Below, piece by piece: positions 38,097 through 50,250 of a DNA stretch of 64,000 bases. Within the stretch, counting starts at the first letter, position 1, and every line of letters starts with the position of its first letter. Where the stretch lies: the NCBI GenBank assembly GCA_033032175.1, contig CM065318.1, positions 558,001 to 622,000 of the forward strand, in the 5' to 3' direction. Position numbers and translations under genes: made by a program. Below the pieces are notes generated by a model. That model was given only the letters and a program-made list of their open reading frames with translations, made no database searches and was not told the DNA's origin. This DNA comes from Saturnia japonica (Eukaryota > Arthropoda > Insecta > Lepidoptera > Saturniidae).

Positions 38097-39476
38097 AAAG
38101 ATCAACTAGATCGATGCTGGTATCATAACAAATGAATGGGATTTTAAAAAGATTAACTAGATCGATGCTGGTATCATAACAAATGAATGGGATTTTAAAA
38201 AGATGAACTAGATCGATGCTGGTATCATAACAAATGAATGGGATTTTAAAATGATCAACTAGATCGATGCTGGTATCATAACAAATGAATGGGATTTTAA
38301 AAAGATCAACTAGATCGATGCTGGTATCATAACAAATGAATGGGATTTTAAAAAGAACAACTAGATTGATGCTGGTATCATAACAAATGAATGGGATTTT
38401 AAAAAGATCAACTAGATTGATGCTGGTATCATAACAAATGAATGGGATTTTAAAAAGATCAACTAGATCGATGCTGGTATCATAACAAATGAATGGGATT
38501 TTAAAAAGATCAACTAGATCGATGCTGGTATCATAACAAATGAATGGGATTTTAAAAAGATCAACTAGATCGATGCTGGTATCATAACAAATGAATGGGA
38601 TTTTAAAAAGATCAACTAGATCGATGCTGGTATCATAACAAATGAATGGGATTTTAAAAAGATTAACTAGATCGATGCTGGTATCATAACGAATGAATGG
38701 GATTTTAAAAATATCAACTAGATCGATGCTAGAATCATAACAAATGAATTGGATTTTAAAAAGATCAACTAGATTGATGCTGGTATTATAACAAATGAAT
38801 GGGATTTTAAAAAGATCAACTAGATCGATGCTGGTATCATAACAAATGAATTGGATTTTAAAAAGATCAACTAGATCGATGCTGGTATCATAACAAATGA
38901 ATGGGATTTTAAAAAGAACAACTAGATTGATGCTGGTATCATAACAAATGAATGGGATTTTAAAAAGATCAACTAGATTGATGCTGGTATCATAACAAAT
39001 GAATGGGATTTTAAAAAGATCAACTAGATCGATGCTGGTATCATAACAAATGAATGGGATTTTAAAAAGATCAACTAGATCGATGCTGGTATCATATCAA
39101 ATGAATGGGATTTTAAAAAGATTAACTAGATCGATGCTGGTATCATAACGAATGAATGGGATTTTAAAAAGATCAACTAGATCGATGCTAGAATCATAAC
39201 AAATGAATTGGATTTTAAAAAGATCAACTAGATTGATGCTGGTATTATAACAAATGAATGGGATTTTAAAAAGATCAACTAGATCGATGCTGGTATCATA
39301 ACAAATGAATGGGATTTTAAAAAGATCAACTAGATCGATGCTGGTGTCATAACAAATGAATGGGATTTTAAAAAGATCAACTAGATCGATGCTGGTATCA
39401 CAACAAATGAATGGGATTTAAAAAAAATCAACTAGGTCGATGCTGGTATCATAACAAATAAATGGGATTTTAAAAA
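38097..39476 (+). repeat. 51-bp minisatellite, about 27 copies
   Basis: Tandem copies of a 51-bp unit (GATCAACTAGATCGATGCTG..., ending GGGATTTTAAAAA). Most units are identical or differ at 1-4 positions. Variants fall in an ordered series that repeats (see findings). The unit contains stops in the frames I checked, so it is not coding. Confidence 0.97.
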
Positions 39477-40260
39477 TCCATAACCAGTTCCCACTAATAT
39501 GTTTATTATTACATTTTTTTCTTGACATATTCAACTTTCTACTTTTGACATTTCCTTTTTTATGTGTGTATTTATGGTATATATTTTTTAATAAATTTGT
39601 TGGACATTTTGGCTTTTTATTATCATTACTGACTCCAACATTGATCTATGATATAAAAAATTACATGTATTCAGTAAGGTCACAAATGAGGCATGCGGTG
39701 GTGGCCTTAAAAGTCAAATGCACTGATTTATTTATTTTTTTTTGTAAATATCAATGATATGTAGTATATTGGCCACTGGCCATCCATTTTTCATAAATAA
39801 ATAAATATATAACATTTTTAAGGTAGCTTTTGCATAAATATCCGAGATATGAAGGCACTGTTCAAAGCACGTACCCACAGCCCCTTCGAGGAAGGACCCA
39901 CAGCCTCTTGTATTTTCGGATTTAAAGTAAGGCATGTATAATAAGTGAAGTTATACTAGAAAAAAGAGATTTATATATACTACGTTGGTACAGTGAAGGT
40001 TGTTTTAATTTACATTCCTGTTCTTAATTATTATTATTATATGTCTTAACAGACCGTGGAACTTTATTTTGAGAGTGAAAAATTTTCAGACACAATAATT
40101 CAAGTTGTTAGGTTAGAGTTAATAAATGCCTACCTAAGTTTACTAGTTACTTATAAGACCTTTTATGTTACACCATACTGCCTTTCTGGTGCCTGGCTTA
40201 GCTGAGACGACCGTGGACCACTGTTTGGAAGGGGCTAAATTTCACAGTAAATATTTATTA

Positions 40261-40638
40261 CTAGCTGTGCCCGCGGCTTCGCTCACGTGGACTAGAAAAT
40301 GCCTGCGCGAATCTTGCTCTCTCGCTCCCGGCTATTTTAAAGACAAAAATGCTTATTGTGGGTGTTCCTTAGAAAATAGACGTATACTCTTACTAACTTT
40401 TTTGTAGGTCTTTTCAGCGTAAGCCATTTAAGCACCCAAATTGATCACCATGACAAGTTTTTATTTATTTATGCAGAACCCCTAATTATTTTTCTAAAAT
40501 AAAAGTATCCTAAGTTGCTCCCTATAACATCAGCTATCTACCAGTGAAAGTCTCGTCAAAATCGGTCCAACCTTTTCGGAGATTACCCATAACAAATAGA
40601 CAGACAGACAACACTTCAATTTTATTAATTTTATAGGT
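40261..40638 (-). mobile_element. Helitron-like element, family A, with deletion
   Basis: Minus-strand 3' end CTAG (40264-40261, flank A at 40260) with hairpin. The 5' end near 40638 is slightly mutated. It lacks part of the middle compared with the 516-bp copy. Confidence 0.8.
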
Positions 40639-42409
40639 ATTATTATCTTATAATATGAACTAAAAATTGTAAACATTTCATTTACCACCTACCATTTCTA
40701 CCAATTAGAATGGGCTATGAAGTTTTTTTTATTAATCAGTCTATGGCGAAATCGGGAAGTCCTCTTTTTCAGTAAACTCGCTCGCTCTGACGATTGGCAA
40801 CACAGCCTATACAAACCTAGCAGTAATTCCCCGTGTTATATTTTATTCACGAAGTGAGTATATTCATGTAGAAGTAAATAATTCAAATAAACACATTTGA
40901 GCTTTAAACCTGATTCACCCTTTGGATTCCTTGCGTAACAAAAATGTACGTAAAATTGGCATATATGCTATAACCGTGAGCAGAGTTATTAAGGGGGTGG
41001 GAATTTGTCCTACGCACCGGGTGACTGAACCCCATACTACGCCATAACCCCAGCCATGACTGTGCTTAAACTTTAGCCAATGTCGAATTAAAATAAAACA
41101 TCAATTGTGTCTACATTTATAAGTTAGTGGAAAAAAAAATCTTTTCACTGGTAAGCAAGGCGGTGCCCGGATTTCGCTTTCCGGCGACAAATTTATGCGT
41201 CTACCCGAAATCAATTAACAATGTATTTATATATAGACGCATTATGAGTAATGTAAACTTTCACTGGCATTGTGTTAAAACGTGACTGCGGACCATCAGC
41301 TGAGCGGAACCGGACGTGACGTCACGGGATGTTACCGTAGGTTGTGTCTGAGAGTATCCTTCGAGTAATGCAGCGAGATGTTCCTCGGTACGTGTATTAA
41401 TATGCCTTCATTATTTGTTATACGCTTTATGGTAAGAATTATGAATAAAAAGATAGCAAGTAAACAAGCGTATGACCCGCCTGATAGTATGCGGTACCTA
41501 ACAACAGAGACGCGTTGCCGACCTAAAACCCTCTTTCCCAAGGATCTTTTGTAGTATGAAGATATTCCACCAGTTGGACTGCCTCAAGTAGAGAGAAATG
41601 TCATAAAAGATGCCCTATCTTTCTTCTAAAAAAGCTCACGTTCGCGTCTGAAGAAAGCATTCTTTGTGCTACGATTATAGTTTGATTTAAGTGAAATAAG
41701 ATCGCGGTCACAAATGAGCGTTAATTTGACATAAAACGCTCGGCGCGGGTCATATCATACCAGATACCGCGCTGTAACGCCCCTGACAGATTAAAAAACC
41801 ATTCAAACTTGAAAGGAACCGCTTGAAGACCGCCCTGATCTATAATAATCATTAGAATTTACCTACAGACCGCAAATCACGCAACAATCGATATTGTAAC
41901 CGTTGTGATAAAGTTCAGTTTGCTCCAATAAATAATTACGTCTATCGCAAAAACCACAATAGAAAATATAATTTCGGCTAAATAATTACAAGAAGCTGTG
42001 TGTTTTATTTTAAATGTGTTTTCAAACGATGAAAAGAAAAAACAAATATTAGCCATCAGGTGATTAGAAGCCCACCGGAGTAGTCGTGAAGACAATATCT
42101 TGAATTATACGCCTGCTTCACGGTCTACTAGGTACGGTAATTGAATTGAAAGCAGGGCTTGCAAATTCACAAATCGTTCCGTGTTCGATTTGTGATAAGT
42201 CAGGGTTCTAAGTATTATTTTTTTTACCTTTATTAATGATATATAAACGGGAAATTGCGTGAACTTATTTTTCGATTACGTCAGGGACTAAGAATGACTG
42301 AGAATTTTTTTTTTTTTGGAATTTAGTATATTAACTTTGCCCACCCAATACATCCTTGAATTTAATATATGTTCGGAAAAACTTGAAATTGTTTTCAGTA
42401 CTAGATATA
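40639..42409. other. intergenic with possible promoter elements
   Basis: No supported coding exon. A perfect CRE palindrome GTGACGTCAC lies at 41316-41325, downstream of a TATATATAG box (about 41229) and an E-box-like CAGCTG, in a GC-richer patch. This could be an alternative promoter for prickle, which runs in the same direction 5.8 kb downstream, but no start exon is demonstrated. Confidence 0.35.
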
Positions 42410-42764
42410 TCTATTTGTACAATTAATAAATTTGAAGTGTCTGTGTGTAATGTCAAAATAACAGATTTTTACTAAATGCACATGAAAGTATATACGATAC
42501 CTAGAACAAAATGCCCATTTAATAATTTTTTGTCTGTCCTAAAAAAACTTTAAAACTTGGCTGGCACTGACTCCAAAAATAAGAATAGTTGTATATTATT
42601 ATTAAAATATGTGGCAGACGAATAGTTCGTAGGCATATGAAATTAAGTTAAAAAAATGATATTTTTAAGTAAATGATAAAGAATTTTTTTTAGGGTATTT
42701 TTTCAGAGTACTTTTGGAGTCGGTTTTTTTTTCTGTGAAAAAAAGTTTATATTAATTGTATAGA
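42410..42764. mobile_element. head-to-head Helitron 5' ends with inner MITE
   Basis: The left end TCTATTTGTACAATTAATAAA and the right end (minus strand TCTATACAATTAATATAAA) are both Helitron family A 5' termini, facing inward. Between them, about 42570-42732, GACTCCAAAA and its complement TTTTGGAGTC bound a MITE-like insert. Confidence 0.55.
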
Positions 42765-43721
42765 TAATTATCCCTTGCGGTATAGGTACAGTGCGATGTG
42801 GTATGCGCGTATGCTTAGCGACCGGCGAGGAATGTGCGGCGTGAATCAGTGCTCAGTATCGACGAACTAAAACAAACAGATCACTGATTGAAAGGGATTC
42901 CGCGACGATTACGTGCCAATTTAATTACAGTCCACCCTACTTATCTACAATTTCGATTGGATCCTATATAATAAGTATATTACGGGAAAATTTTATTATA
43001 AAAGACTTCCTACGTGAAGTTTGTACATTTTGATCGGCCGTCATTGTGTTTAAATTTTCATTAAATCTTATTATAATAAGCTTTGAGTGCTTATACACAT
43101 AGGGGGTAAACACATACGTTACCAATTTGACGGACAGTAAGTATTAAAATCATGTAATCATGTTAATTTATTGTTGATAGCCATTTCTGGAAGTGACTCT
43201 CCGCTCTGGACCTTCGTTAAAACTTATAATGAACTATAAATAATACTTATACAGTAGAAACATAAGTGATGAAGCAATTTGCCCAATTTGTAGTGTTTTG
43301 ATATACATAAGTGTCTTTATAGTCCAAGCATTCGCGCGTAAAGTTGCAGGATCAACCATTATTGACTGTTGAAAGTATATTTAAATTTTTTGAAGCTATA
43401 CTTCTTTTGTCGCGTCTAGTAGGGTGTAAAATTCAGAGTTGCGCGTGCATCATATTACAGAAGTACGACATTATGAAGTTAGCCTTCAATGATTTAATTC
43501 AATAAATTTATTAAAATGAATTCATAATTAGCATTGATGGCTAACTTAATGTTATTGGAACGCAGGTTAAAATTTTTAGGAGTTACGTTTTGTAACCCCA
43601 ATGAAATATAACGTCTTACGGACATACATTGACTACACACCATTTTCTTTTCTTTGTAAAATTGGGTGGACCAAGATTCTGCACAAATTAAATACAGGAA
43701 AAAAAACTACAATAATTTTGA

Positions 43722-43932
43722 GCCGACTTCAAAAAACAAAGATGATCTCATTTCGAATGTATATTGTTTTTTGATGGATGTTCAGCCATAATTTCTTTGC
43801 TTATGAACCGATATAGATGATTCTCTTTTTGTTAGAAAGGGGATACTTCAAGGAATACTTCTTTGTCATTATACCTTCGACTTTGAAGATACACCAGGGA
43901 ACTTCTCAAAATCATTGAAGTTGTTTTTTTTT
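43722..43932 (-). mobile_element. MITE-like repeat with AACCGACTTC-type end
   Basis: Reverse relative of 28462-28664, with GCCGACTTCAAAAAAC at its left end and a 'cttcgactttgaagatacacc' segment at its right. Confidence 0.5.
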
Positions 43933-44272
43933 TGTTCAAAGTTCCTTTGTATAAACTATAAGCTTAGGATCTATAATAATAATAAAATTACATTAAAAAC
44001 AGTCTAAAAAAAGTAAAATGTTGATAACACTGAAGGAAAGTTTTGGAAAGACCGATCGATGCCTTCATTCGCAAAATGTACTCGACCCAATCATGTCACA
44101 GCTCCATTTGCCGGAGTATAATTATAGGCAGATCTGTCTAACACCTTTTTCAGAATGGTGATTAACAGCATCCTACACTGACATCGTCATGTTTACAATA
44201 CATGGCAACACAGGATCAGTATGGACTGTTCAGTGTTGATTCACTTGCTTACACTGACGAATGATTGATCAC

Positions 44273-45319
44273 GCCAAAAGTCACTTACGGTACTTACAGT
44301 AAAGGATACAGACACAGAATTTAAAAAATATATCAATGAGCGGACAGCCAAAGGGCACTTACGGTACTTACAGTAAAGGATACAGACACAGAATTTAAAA
44401 AATATATCAATGAGCGGACAGCCAAAGGGCACTTACGGTACTTACAGTAAAGGATACAGACACAGAATTTAAAAAATATATCAATGAGCGGACAGCCAAA
44501 GGGCACTTACGGTACTTACAGTAAAGGATACAGACACATAATTTAAAAAATATATCAATGAGCGGACAGCCAAAGGGCACTTACGGTACTTACAGTAAAG
44601 GATACAGACACAGAATTTAAAAAAATATATCAATGAGCGGACAGCCAAAGGGCACTTACGGTACTTACAGTAAAGGATACAGACACAGAATTTAAAAAAT
44701 ATATCAATGAGCGGACAGCCAAAGGGCACTTACGGTACTTACAGTAAAGGATACAGACACAGAATTTAAAAAATATATCAATGAGCGGACAGCCAAAGGG
44801 CACTTACGGTACTTACAGTAAAGGATACAGACACAGAATTTAAAAAATATATCAATGAGCGGACAGCCAAAGGGCACTTACGGTACTTACAGTAAAGGAT
44901 ACAGACACAGAATTTAAAAAATATATCAATGAGCGGACAACCAAAGGGCACTTACGGTACTTACAGTAAAGGATACAGACACAGAATTTAAAAAATATAT
45001 CAATGAGCGGACAGCCAAAGGGCACTTACGGTACTTACAGTAAAGGATACAGACACAGAATTTAAAAAATATATCAATGAGCGGACAGCCAAAGGGCACT
45101 TACGGTACTTACAGTAAAGGATACAGACACAGAATTTAAAAAATATATCAATGAGCGGACAGCCAAAGGGCACTTACGGTACTTACAGTAAAGGATACAG
45201 ACACAGAATTTAAAAAATATATCAATGAGCGGACAGCCAAAGGGCACTTACGGTACTTACAGTAAAGGATACAGACACAGAATTTAAAAAATATATCAAT
45301 GAGCGGACAACCAAAGGGC
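44273..45319. repeat. 74-bp tandem repeat, about 14 copies
   Basis: Very homogeneous array of a 74-bp unit (CACTTACGGTACTTACAGTA...). One unit has an extra A, one has cataattt and two have ggacaacc. On the minus strand every unit holds two GTAAGT motifs. The unit length is not a multiple of three, so open frames of 63-82 codons on the minus strand are repeat artefacts. Confidence 0.97.
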
Positions 45320-45339
45320 ACAGTGACTTAATATTTTTC

Positions 45340-45570
45340 TTCTTCTTCCTAACTTGGCAACCAGTCCTCTCTATTGAAGAACATTACTGCCATTATCAAG
45401 TGAATACAAAGTGCCCAGTCTTAGAACGATTTCAGTATCCTAACAGGATGGTGGCTCCCTTGGTAGAACTTTCTAGGGAGTTTTTGTGAGATCTCAGAAT
45501 GCATGCTTTTAGTTTATATTTATAATCCATTTCATTAGTGCACAAAAACTAAACTATATCACGCAAATCG
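45340..45570 (+). repeat. interspersed repeat pair, copy 1
   Basis: Shares 'cttcttcctaactt.gcaac', 'gatttcagtatcctaac', 'gtggctcccttg' and 'tgagatctc' blocks with 49137-49360 in the same orientation. The class is not identified. Confidence 0.55.
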
Positions 45571-45879
45571 CCACCAATATTACAAAATGTGGGTCAAAAA
45601 CCTAAGTTAATGAATTAAAAATAGAAACCACACCATCTCACTTCAAAATCCCGCCAACAACCTTCAGTGAATTGATTGGTCATAATAAAATTAATGTTGT
45701 AGTACTGTCGATATTCATATCGATAAAATTAATTATCAAAAAAAAAATAGTCCATAAAAAAACGGAGGTTACTTGTTTATGAACTGATTAGGATGATTCT
45801 TTTTTTGCTGGCTAGGGGATACCTCAAAGGTGGTAATAATATAATTTCATTGTCATTTTTTTTTCTTAACGTTTCACCA

Positions 45880-46085
45880 CAATCTCATCTGAGGTTAAGT
45901 GACGATGTGGCCTATTAAGGTAAAACGCTAAACTCAGTGGAGGACTGGCTCTCAAGTGTAGTTGCCGGAACACGCCTATTGGTACTTGGCAGTACCTACT
46001 TGAGGGTGGTAGCTAGCCAGGCGGGCATTAGAAATGCCTTACCACCATGCTATGATTTCACCACGATGTTGTAATGGTAACACTG
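45880..46085 (-). mobile_element. SINE family 2, head lost
   Basis: Reverse copy of the family 2 body ('gtggaggactggctctcaagtg', 'ggtggtagctagccag'), ending near 46080 without a tRNA head. Confidence 0.65.
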
Positions 46086-46741
46086 AGCCATCATTGCTTT
46101 TTATTAATCAGACAGTAAATATACAGTTATTCAAAGACTTGTCCCATTAAACATTCTCTTCTTATGAAGCGCCGTGCACATTATTTCCGAATACATAAAA
46201 GTAATATTAACTACCTATACGGTAAGGGATATGGCGTGATGTTCTGAGCTGATTTTCCAATTAAGTCATCGAGTATTATTCCGCATTGAATGTTCGCAAT
46301 TAAGGAAGCGCCTCCGCGACGACCTTGCGCCCGCTTCGTTGGACTCGGGTCGCTGATTGTTCCCTTTACGGCGCTAAGACCAACGACCGGGTCTTGATTA
46401 CAATTTAATAACACTAGTTCGAGATTTAAGTATATTCCTTGACAATAGAATCAATGCTAAACAGGCCAATTATTCGAGGAGCGGTCAAAATGAACCCTAA
46501 ACACTTATAATAGTTCCGTTCTTCTGGTGTTTTTTGATTTTTAATAGGTATAAAAAATTCAAAATTAAGTGGACAGGGATGTAGAAAAAAAGCCAGGTAT
46601 TATATATGGTATGACTAAAAATTTTGTGTTGTTACGATTAGGCTTAGTTTTGAGATGTGGGGAAAAGTCAATGATTCAGTAATAATGTCGTACAATACCA
46701 TTTTTCTAGTTAACACAATCAATAGTCACTATTATGTAACA
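46086..46741. other. non-coding stretch with GC-rich patch
   Basis: 46290-46400 is GC-rich and open on the minus strand (67 codons) but shows no domain. Probably a repeat fragment. Confidence 0.35.
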
Positions 46742-47035
46742 CTAGCAACTCGTCCCAGCTTTGCACAGGTAGCAGAGTAATACATATAAATCAATTAGTT
46801 TACGCGACGCGCGCCAGTAAAGCTCCCAGTCTGCATGATTTTTCCGACATCTTCAACACTCATCATCATATTTCAGCCAATTTACTCAAAACCCTAATAA
46901 ATAATATACTTAAACCTTCCTCATGAATCACTTCGTCCATTGATGAAAACCGTATGAAAATCGGTTCGGTAGTTTTTATGTTTTTCGCATTCGAACAGAC
47001 GGACACGGCGGGGGACTTCGTTTTATAATATAAGT
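46742..47035 (-). mobile_element. Helitron-like element ending just before pk exon
   Basis: Minus-strand CTAG end at 46745-46742 (flank A at 46741) and a 5' end near 47035. It includes 'atgaaaatcggttcggtagtttt' and 'acagacggacacggcggggga', blocks common in lepidopteran repeats. It ends about 145 bp before the prickle exon. Confidence 0.5.
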
Positions 47036-47180
47036 CTGATTACTAAGACTTTGAGTTTCTTTTTATATGTTTATGTTTCCCAATAATTTCGGTAATCCTC
47101 GACAGATTCCTATAAATATGGCACTTGTGATCGCAGTCTAGATTTTTTGAAAATCTGTATAATTTTTTTTTCTTCTACAG

Positions 47181-47384
47181 TGCGAGGAGACTATGTCAGC
47201 CAGCGACATGTGCGTGTCTGCCGCACGGGCAGGACCCTCGTCGCGATGGCATCCCGGCTGCTTCGTATGCAGCACGTGCCAGGAGCTGTTAGTCGATCTC
47301 GTCTATTTCTGGAAGGAGGGGCGTCTGTACTGCGGTAGACATCACGCCGAGACACTCAAGCCTCGATGTTCAGCTTGCGATGAG
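47181..47384 (+). CDS. pk: prickle exon: LIM1 and start of LIM2
   Basis: 68 codons between a polypyrimidine-TCTACAG acceptor (ending 47180) and a GTGAGA donor (47385), phase 0 on both sides. Prickle is a planar cell polarity protein that acts at the cell cortex with Strabismus/Van Gogh and opposes Dishevelled/Frizzled. Residue 1 (Cys) aligns with the second cysteine of LIM1, so the first cysteine is in the exon upstream. LIM1 continues [11 protein letters not shown] (H24, C27, C30, C33) and YCGRHHAE (C51, H54). LIM2 begins RCSACDE (C63, C66). SAARAGP, QELLVDL and [17 protein letters not shown] are typical of Prickle/Espinas. The preceding PET exon is not in the window. Confidence 0.93.
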
Positions 47385-48397
47385 GTGAGAACTTTTTTAC
47401 TTTTTTTAACTGACAATAAATGAATCTATTGTAAAATTGACAATATTATTGATAATAGGGACTTTAGTGTATGCAGAACTATAATATACCTAAATTATAT
47501 AACGTATATGTATATGTATTTATACTATTCATTTAGGTGTATTTATTCAGTGTAGGTCACTGAAACATAAACACCCACAGTACAGTCAATACACTATTTC
47601 GACCGCACCACGTCGCGTCAGTTGCACGCGAGCCATGGTCGAGAGTGGACGTGTTACAAGTGCGTGTCGAGCTTGTGATACACTTACATAAACTACAGGG
47701 ACCTATCATTAACGATTGCAAACAAAAATAAATATATTATTGAATAATTTCTGAGTCGCAACCGTTTGACATTAAAGAGAACGATCACAGTTCAGTCAAA
47801 TCAGCTTAGAGTAGAGACAGTTTTGTCAGGCACGTGAAAACTACCAGATAGCGCAAACTGGTTAATTTCGGTTTTAGTCAATGTATGTATTGCACTATTA
47901 TTACAAACGCAAAAACGACTCCAATCTGTGTTACCTATACTTAGTTATTTTGAAATACCCCGGCGAGCCAGGTTAGGATAGGTTAGATTTAGTTTAACAA
48001 ACGTGCTACGGCCGCAACTTGCAACTACTCAATTAGTACTCAATAAACATCGATTGTTTATCGATTAATCTATAGTCATATGCACTATGAAACATACGAT
48101 AGTCAGACTTAATCTATTGATAGTACTCATTTTTATATTTTTAAAGAAAGTACAAAATTTGTCTGACTGCAAATACAAATCCTCTTGGGATTTTGAGACC
48201 CAAATGACCTTTTTTTCGCTTTGTTCGCTCGGTCACTCTAAATGTTAAATACAGTAATATGAAACAATCAATTGTCAATCGATAGTTTATTAACACACTT
48301 TCTAGTGTTAAATACATATACACAAATCACATAACAATAACGAAGTAGATCCTTAATCTTAAATGTAATTTAAATACTTATGATACAACAAAGCAAT

Positions 48398-48610
48398 TTA
48401 CAACCGTTTATCCATAATGATAATGGGGTAATCTTTTTCTCGATCACCCCCTGAGCCGGTACACGGCACACCGCACACGGCACGCAGCACGCTCCGGGAC
48501 AACCCTTCAGCACTCGAACCATCCCGCGATGGTATCTCCTTCCGGCTGTTCAGGATATTGGCAAATGTCCGGCAATTACACCGTCCGAGGAGCACGGTGC
48601 GTGCGCGCAA
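48398..48610 (-). repeat. GC-rich repeat-like block
   Basis: A GC-rich minus-strand open frame (70 codons) without a domain, inside AT-rich intron. Probably part of a retrotransposon 3' region, but I cannot prove it without a second copy. Confidence 0.3.
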
Positions 48611-48739
48611 CTATTTCGTTCATGAATTTGTGAATGTTAATGTGTAATAACTGACGGATGCAAACGTTACCAGATCGTCGCGTCGGCTGCAAATACCGCA
48701 TTTGACTTCCGCTTGGAATAATTTCGTTTATTTTTTTTT

Positions 48740-48930
48740 ACCCGACTGCGAAAAAAAAGGGTTATATTTTTCGGGCGTATGTATGTATATATGTATGTCT
48801 ATTTCTTAGGCACGCTCTGTTGTAGTCTAAACGGCTTGATGGACTTTAGCATACGAGATATTGTTTGATTAGTCGTAACTGTGAGAGTGACATAAGCTAT
48901 TTAATATTTAAGCACGAAGAAAAAAAAATA
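48740..48930 (+). repeat. interspersed repeat with ACCCGACTGCG start
   Basis: Begins ACCCGACTGCGAAAAAAAAGG, followed by (GTAT)n-like sequence and 'gcacgctctgttgtagtctaaacggc'. This kind of start is widespread in lepidopteran DNA. It is a single copy here. Confidence 0.4.
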
Positions 48931-49136
48931 GAAAAAAAAAAAATTGTTTCCTTTTTAATAATTTGGCTTGTTTACTAATTGAATTAAGCAGCCTAACTCA
49001 TACCGAAAGGAAATCTAATTTTATTTAACATGTAATATTAATGTCTAGAATTATGATAGATATTAGTCGCTAAAAATAATTCACAATCGAAAAGCAACGC
49101 AACACGACATCAATAAACATTTGATATATTGTTTTT

Positions 49137-49360
49137 GTTCTTCTTCCTAACTTAGCAACTAGACCTTTTTTTTTAAGGTCAATACTCGAGTTATCGAGTG
49201 GTTAATTATAGAGTATCATGTCCTATGATGATTTCAGTATCCTATCAAGGTTGTGGCTCCCTTGTTAGACTTTAACTTTCTAAAGAGTATCGTGACATCT
49301 CGGAAATCATGGCTTATGTTTTTACTTCCAATTCGATTCACTTATGCACAATAACCAAGC
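49137..49360 (+). repeat. interspersed repeat pair, copy 2
   Basis: Relative of 45340-45570, more diverged and with internal differences. Confidence 0.55.
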
Positions 49361-50033
49361 GTTATTATGCAAAATACTATCTGTATTATACAATATGTGT
49401 TAAAAACCCCGTCGAATCCGAAAAAGGTATATAGGTACCCCAATGATATGTATTACCAAAAAAAAAGGAAAATTTTATTTTTTATGAAAATAAAATTGTT
49501 ATTGCGATTTACAATTAACATATTTAGTTTTAGTTTCCCTAAAATTTAGCAAATTTTTAAAACATTATAACACCATCGCCATCCCCGGCGTGGCGCAGTG
49601 ATATGTTTGATCGTATGGCGGTACACTACGCCACACCGCTTGTATTGCCATGTAAGTTTCCTCATTTAACGAATCTTTTTTACATTTTATTAGTGGTAAT
49701 TTTTCAACTTATAATCTGAGATAGATATCCTGATATATACCTGATAACACCTTCACGGATCCTACGGGGTTTTTAATACACACTTTATAATGTGGAATCA
49801 ATCAACATTTGAGATTCCGCCAAAAACTCGACAAGTTCTGTTATGTATATAAATATTACATGGTGGAATAAATTACAATTTCAATATTTAAATAAGATCT
49901 TCTTTATAATTAATATTGGGACTTAATAAACTTAATAAGGGATTTCGTAGGTTTTGTACTGGTTTACGAAAACCCTTTATATTTAGTCAAGAACAGTTTC
50001 ATGTTGTAAAAATAATTGCTTGGAAATAAGAAA

Positions 50034-50250
50034 TCAAGTTATAAAAAAAATTATTGTACATTCGACGTCAATAAACATGAATAGTTCATCGACCCCTACA
50101 TTTATTCGTCGATAAATCAACCCTGAAAGCGAAGGGTCCAAGCCGGAAACGCGGCGTTTTCGCCGACTGAGACGAATGGCCCTCGAGCGGCCGCGATAAG
50201 GGCTTTCAGCTTGAGGAGCGATCGATGTGGAGGGCGGCCTAATCGCCACT
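50034..50250 (-). repeat. GC-rich block, probable transposon fragment
   Basis: Minus-strand frame of 71 codons with an Arg/Pro/Ser-rich start. No domain, no splice context. I treat it as repeat-derived. Confidence 0.25.

Noticed and set aside
38097..39476. CRISPR-like array
   Set aside because: Units are contiguous with no unique spacers and the genome is eukaryotic, so it is a minisatellite.
44241..44729. Cys-rich minus-strand open frames in the 74-bp array
   Set aside because: The unit length is not a multiple of three and the frames simply cycle through the repeat until a stop.
46211..46414. 67-codon minus-strand frame in a GC-rich patch
   Set aside because: No domain, no splice context, and the patch looks repeat-derived.
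47147..47338. Alternative frame over the prickle LIM1 exon
   Set aside because: It destroys the LIM cysteine pattern, which is intact in the phase-0 frame starting at 47181.
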